From Isoetes taiwanensis (lineage: Eukaryota > Streptophyta > Lycopodiopsida > Isoetales > Isoetaceae): 64,000 nucleotides of DNA. Of this stretch, positions 59,990 to 64,000 are shown piece after piece. A model generated the notes under the pieces. That model was not told where the DNA came from. It worked only from the letters and a program-made list of their open reading frames with translations, and did not search any database. The position numbers and the translations under genes were made by a program. Location of the stretch: contig JAJEKV010000021.1 of NCBI GenBank assembly GCA_021234155.1, positions 15,389,563-15,453,562 on the forward strand. The letters run 5' to 3'. How positions within the stretch are numbered: the first letter of the stretch is position 1; each line of letters opens with the position of its first letter.

Positions 59990-60292
59990 GATCTGGATTA
60001 AAATCACCTTCCCTGCAACTTTCTATGTAACTTCCTATCCAAAATTGACGGCCAAGATTTGACCTTCCCTTTTAATCCGACAGCCCATATGAAAAGCCCC
60101 AAATAATTTTAATCGACGGTCTAGATAAAATGCCCGAATTTCAAAGGCCCAAATTAAAAGCCCCAAAAAATAAGGGGGGATGCTTGGGGTGTTACGAGGT
60201 GGCACCGTCTGGGCCGTCCATCTCAGAGATGGACGGCCGAGATCAATCTCTACACCATTGATGCAGACCTCCATATAATTGTATAAATATAA
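59990..60292 (-). repeat. Hairpin-repeat family, copy at 60 kb (inverted)
   Basis: Minus-strand copy of the 15.5-kb subtype. It ends at TATAATTGTATA, carries the perfect GGCCGTCCATCTC/GAGATGGACGGCC hairpin (60,214-60,242) and GTTACGAGGTGGCACCGTCT, then GGGGCTTTTAAT and CGACGGTCTAGATAAAATGC segments matching 15,600-15,720. Confidence 0.85.
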
Positions 60293-60294
60293 GG

Positions 60295-60296
<2 letters not shown>

Positions 60297-60324
<28 letters not shown>
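60297..60324. repeat. Poly(T) tract (LINE A tail on the minus strand)
   Basis: A long uninterrupted T run abutting the end of the inverted hairpin repeat. It marks the LINE 3' end. Confidence 0.85.
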
Positions 60325-60326
<2 letters not shown>

Positions 60327-60944
60327 TAACAGTGTGTTTTTTTTTGTTATTAATAATAATAATAAAGATACAGAGAGTCCCCAGTGGGACAAATAGGAAG
60401 CATTAGGGCTATTATACGGGTTCTCTATGCATCAATGATGTGTGTACTAAGGGAAGTCCTATTTCCACAACAACATAATGGTAGAGAGACCCCATCTGGT
60501 CAGTTACTCAGATTGCTTTCTCCGCTAAACACAGATTGTTCCACCATTAGATCTATTATGAAAGTCTAGGTCCTCAGAGCTCATCCAATGGCACTTAAAG
60601 TAGTTATAAAATCCTTCAATCTTACCAATTCTGTCCAATCCCTTATTGTAACTCATCCCCATCTTCCTATGGTGGGACAATGCCATTAAAGCAACTTCCT
60701 TATTGAAAAGACTCTTAAGTTTCTCAATAGAGATGGATTGCCCCCCCAAAGTGACATCGCATTGATGTCTCCATATAATCCAGAATGCCACGCTAACTAG
60801 GGAAGCATCAATACAATCTCTGTCCAAGATCATTTCAGCGTTCGGCCACCCAAGTTGGTGTGTTTGTAGTCTCATAATAGGGCATACCCAATACCGAATT
60901 CAATAATTTTTGGACGTAAAAAAGAGATGTGAAAAGAGATTAAG

Positions 60945-61664
60945 CTAACCCTCGGCACCCAAGAGGACATTGGTGCCAGACACAATTCCTCTATGGACCA
61001 GCTTCACTTTAGTGTTGAGACCTCCTTGGAGAGCCTCCCATCTAAAAAATTGTATTCTCCTAGAGCATAAGGTTTTCCAGGAGTTTGCTAAGAGGAGCTT
61101 AGTCGCTGATCCATTCACTTGAAGCCTAGCCTCTGCTTTAAGAGGAGAGTCATCACAAAGGGCCCGATAGATACTTACAACATTGTATGTCTCCTTACAC
61201 CTCAGGGACCACTTTTCCTCGGGACCCGGTAACCCCGAGAGAAGCTTAACATTATCTAGAATTTTTCGTAGTATCTTTCTATCTCCCTCCCCTGCTCTTT
61301 GCACTTTGAGTCTAAATTCCATCCAAGAGATCCATCTATCATTTTCCCAAAGATGCTGCAATTTTAAGATCCCATGGTCTCGCCATTTCTTAAAGATGCG
61401 AGGATGAACTAATGCCAAGGGACGTCCATTCTCATCCCATACATGAATGTTCCAGAATATATTGGCTTTCCCAGCCTCTTGAGGTATAGTCAAGGGGGAG
61501 CACACTGTTTGCACCTCCCTCCAAGCATGGAGAATACGCCTCATGACTGGGGAAGTGCCAAGGGCCACCTTAAAGTTACAAAAAGAGGCTCCTAGTTCAT
61601 CCCTAGTAAGAGATGGTTTACCTTGAATCTTGCACAGATCAAACCAGTGCTTAACAAATGCCAA
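60945..61664 (-). pseudogene. LINE ORF2 C-terminal part (zinc-binding RVT region)
   Basis: 239 residues uninterrupted. This is the part of ORF2 downstream of the polymerase domain, with DELGASFCNFKVALGTSP, a Trp-rich WRDHGILKLQHLWENDRW region and the FRWEALQGGLNTKVKL block that precedes the Cys motif. The frame ends at LLGAEG, where a Cys is normally found (LGCEG), so the zinc-binding Cys appears lost or shifted. It is a remnant of a non-LTR retrotransposon. Confidence 0.75.
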
Positions 61665-61717
61665 AGCAGGAGATGTACCCCCTTGTAAAACTCGCCAGAC
61701 AAATCTGGCCGCAATTT

Positions 61718-62065
61718 AATAACATGCCACAATCTACATTTTGTACGACTTATCTTTTTGATGCACCTCCTTTGTCCTATTTATTTATTATCCTGGTAGA
61801 TTGTTTGGGCCAAGATGGATTTGAAAGTAGGAGTGGGTGATCTATCTAAATTTGATTGCTTAAAAATTAGATCGCTCAACTGCATTAGGACAACTTCAAT
61901 TGGGGTATATTTAACATACATAAATGGGCGGAGGTATATTTGGAATTTTCTCTAGTTAGTTATTTAATTTTTTAGTTTTGAGAACTAACAGTTTTGAGAG
62001 CTTCATTAGCCCCAAACTAGCTCTGAAAGCCCATCTCTCAAAAGGGATGGTGACCATCTCTCAAA
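61718..62065. other. No gene seen
   Basis: AT-rich DNA beyond the truncated 5' end of the LINE. Confidence 0.45.
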
Positions 62066-62392
62066 AGAGATGCCTGCCAATTCCTGTCATTCCTGTCAGC
62101 ATCTGCAATCTACATACATATTCAAATCCTCCTTACACTCCCAACTTCACAAAAGACAAACAAATTTGGTTAGATTCAAATAAAAAAGCTTCGCTAAAGC
62201 ATCTTTCCTAGACAGAAGAGAGCTCCACATAAGAGATGCCTGCCAATTCCTGTCAGCATCTGCAATCTACATACATATTCAAATCCTTTTTATACTCCCA
62301 ACTTCACAAAAGACTCAAACAAATTTTGTTAGATTCAAATCAAAAAGTTTCGCTAAAGCATTTTTCCTAAACAGAAGAGAGCTCCACATAGG
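62066..62392. repeat. Tandem duplication, ~163-bp unit, 2 copies
   Basis: Both copies start GAGATGCCTGCCAATTCCTG, contain CATCTGCAATCTACATACAT and CTCCCAACTTCACAAAAGAC, and end CAGAAGAGAGCTCCACATA. They differ by several substitutions and a CATTCCTGT insertion in the first. A shorter piece (CATCTCTCAAAAG(A)GGATG) is duplicated just before. Confidence 0.9.
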
Positions 62393-64000
62393 TTACACCA
62401 TAACAAAAAATGATCCACCCTACAGCAAGAGTCTTTTGATGCCCATGCCTCAAAGCATCATGGGTGTCATCTCAACCCTGTAATATTACTGCAAATATTA
62501 TGCGAAAACTTGCAACTGGAAGAAAAAGGAGCTACGATAGACATATTGGAGATAAAAGTTCTATCAAGAACCTCTTTGCATGTCCATGCAGCATGCATTT
62601 TTGGACACAAATATCTGCCAATTTCCATGTTCAAGATATGTCAAACTAGGCTTCTCCAATCCTATATCACTACTGTCAGTAAATTACCAAGAGTAAATTA
62701 CCAAGATATGGAAACAGTAGAGAGCAATCAGGAATGCTTCACAACGTGAGAGATGAGCACCCACTTTTGTCGAGTCATTGAAGTCTGTGAAGGAACTAGG
62801 AACCATAGATAACCCATGCCAAACTACCCCTAACTGTTGGATAAACCATTATCTATAGACTGCTGAAGCAATACTGATTTTTGTATTAGATTATAGTGCT
62901 GGCAAAACTACCACGGTATTTTCTAGATTTTAGTAATGCAGCCAGCACTTTATATTTGAATGATATTTGGTGGATTCTGTAAACCACCATGCAAAAGCTT
63001 GCCTTTACATCCTTCTGCCAGATGAGAAAGCGATGTCTAGTTTCATCCTTACATAAGGCGGTAGTATTACAGCGGTCAGGATCTATACAATTTGACAAGA
63101 GGAATCTATTACAAAACTCATATAGGATAAATCAGACAAGTCACGATTCCAATTTTTTCTGTATGCAATGATTCATTCAGTAACTGAATATTAGCTTACA
63201 TAGTATATTGATCACATTGCAAAGAGAAACATGAATCATTCACCTTCTCCTTTCAGGATAGGCAGTATAAGCGGTTTCATTTGTGCCATGTATACGATTG
63301 CCCAACTGTATCCATTTAAGTGTAAACATGAGTGCACATCTGCATTTGGAAAGAGCACATAATATAACAAAAGAGAAAATTAAAGTAACCAGCAGCAAAC
63401 TGCAGCCATAATCACCAACGCCATATGTAGCCTAATCCACGCAGCAAGAATTAGTCATATATTGCATTATGTCCATGCATCCACCCTAGGGTGTGTATAA
63501 CATATTAATCTGAAAATGCTGCTTTCCATTTGTATCAAATGTCGTTGGAGCCTGCATTCATATTGCATTTCCATTCCAGACTAGATTCATGATTTCAATT
63601 CAATTCATGGTACAACCAAGTATCATAAAATGGAAAAAGAAAGACTCTCTTTTATTTGCTAGGTCAGATGATTCACAATCATATAAGTAAATTTGACATT
63701 AAGAAAAGCTGCACATGCATCACGAGAATATAGCTCGGCAGTTCTATGTTAAATTAACTCTCTTCAAATGCCATTATACAAGTAAGTATAAAATTCTGCA
63801 ACCATGAGCAAACATAATATGATATATGCTGTAAGCAAGGATTGTGGATAGCAACTGCATAGATATCTTCACTAATATTTATTATATGAGAAGCTTTACT
63901 GATGTCGCCTCGTGTTAGGGTGGAACACTCTATCAAAGACATCTGGATGTCCATAATGCATTCAGGCCCTAAGAAATGCGTAAGTCTGATCTTAGATTGA
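62393..64000. other. No gene seen
   Basis: AT-rich DNA with no coding, structural or repeat feature that I can support. Short frames at 62,464-62,749 and 63,754-63,954 are unremarkable. Confidence 0.45.

Larger units (their letters stand above)
60296..61717 (-). mobile_element. L1-type LINE, 5'-truncated 3' end
   Basis: Minus strand. A 239-aa open frame (60945-61664) and its extension to ~61,717 carry the reverse-transcriptase zinc-binding region typical of plant L1 elements (ARFVWRVLQGGTSPAL at the start, AGKANIFWNIHVWDENGRPL, and near the end FFRWEALQGGLNTKVKLVHR then GIVSGTNVLLG). A further 3' frame (60,525-60,875) continues with WIIWRHQCDV. The element ends in TATTATTATTATTAATAAC, a short A run and, after CACTGTTACCCTC, a ~27-bp A tail (T tract at 60,297-60,324). 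The reverse transcriptase and endonuclease are missing. No clear target duplication was found. Confidence 0.8.

Overview
The window looks like nuclear DNA of a land plant. Every recognisable coding piece is plant-like and broken by introns: class III alanine:glyoxylate aminotransferase (AGT2), PARP3-like poly(ADP-ribose) polymerase, plastid SLH-domain protein, DWNN/PQT3-like ubiquitin ligase, FMN-binding pyridoxamine-oxidase-like protein, several PPR fragments and a possible INO80 helicase fragment. The very low density of intact genes, the many PPR fragments and a Crypton-type recombinase would fit a large-genome fern or another seed-free plant, but this is an inference. I see no intact, convincingly functional gene. 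The window reads as a transposon-rich stretch full of intron-bearing gene fragments.

Layout. 1-5 kb: a minus-strand Crypton-type tyrosine recombinase (DUF3504-like) with clear exons but several frame breaks. 6.5-7 kb: first copy of a dispersed repeat family built around a GGCCGTCCATCTC/GAGATGGACGGCC hairpin; further copies lie at 15.5, 23.2, 25.1, 27.0, 40.6, 42.5 and 60.2 kb. 7.38-7.93 kb: a complete miniature LTR retrotransposon (TRIM, minus strand) whose 177-bp LTRs each contain an almost complete tRNA-Ala-like sequence. 11 kb: a PPR fragment. 18.1-21.0 kb: exons of an SLH-domain gene joined to exons of a PQT3-like gene, same strand, introns kept, both carrying lesions.

23.2-44.4 kb: a head-to-tail array of a ~1.88-kb unit (five copies, one truncated). 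Each full unit joins the hairpin repeat to AGT2 exons and then a PARP3-like exon. The array is split by a 12.8-kb DNA transposon (27,783-40,587) with 25-bp imperfect terminal inverted repeats. The transposon carries three gene regions: an unknown plus-strand gene (28.1-29.7 kb), a long unknown minus-strand gene (34.36 to ~30.1 kb) whose first nine codons read MARTKQTAR, identical to the start of histone H3, and a plus-strand gene with motifs of the DUF7869 transposase-like family (37-40.5 kb). Between them lie four tandem arrays with unrelated spacers but one shared GC-rich palindromic core (GGGCGCCCGCCCAATTT and variants).

44.4-55 kb: mostly empty, with short repeats, a strong foldback at 52.7 kb and a possible INO80 fragment. 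55.2-59 kb: minus-strand exons of an FMN-binding split-barrel (pyridoxamine oxidase-like) gene with a stop codon, followed by PPR fragments on the same strand. 60.3-61.7 kb: the 5'-truncated 3' part of an L1-type LINE (minus strand). 61.7-64 kb: no gene, one tandem duplication.

A technical caution: when the tandem copies are compared, differences fall mostly on CAG/CTG trinucleotides (CAG to CGG or CG, CTG to CCG). This is what base-calling errors at CHG-methylated sites would look like. Some of the frameshifts reported here may therefore be sequence errors and not decay.
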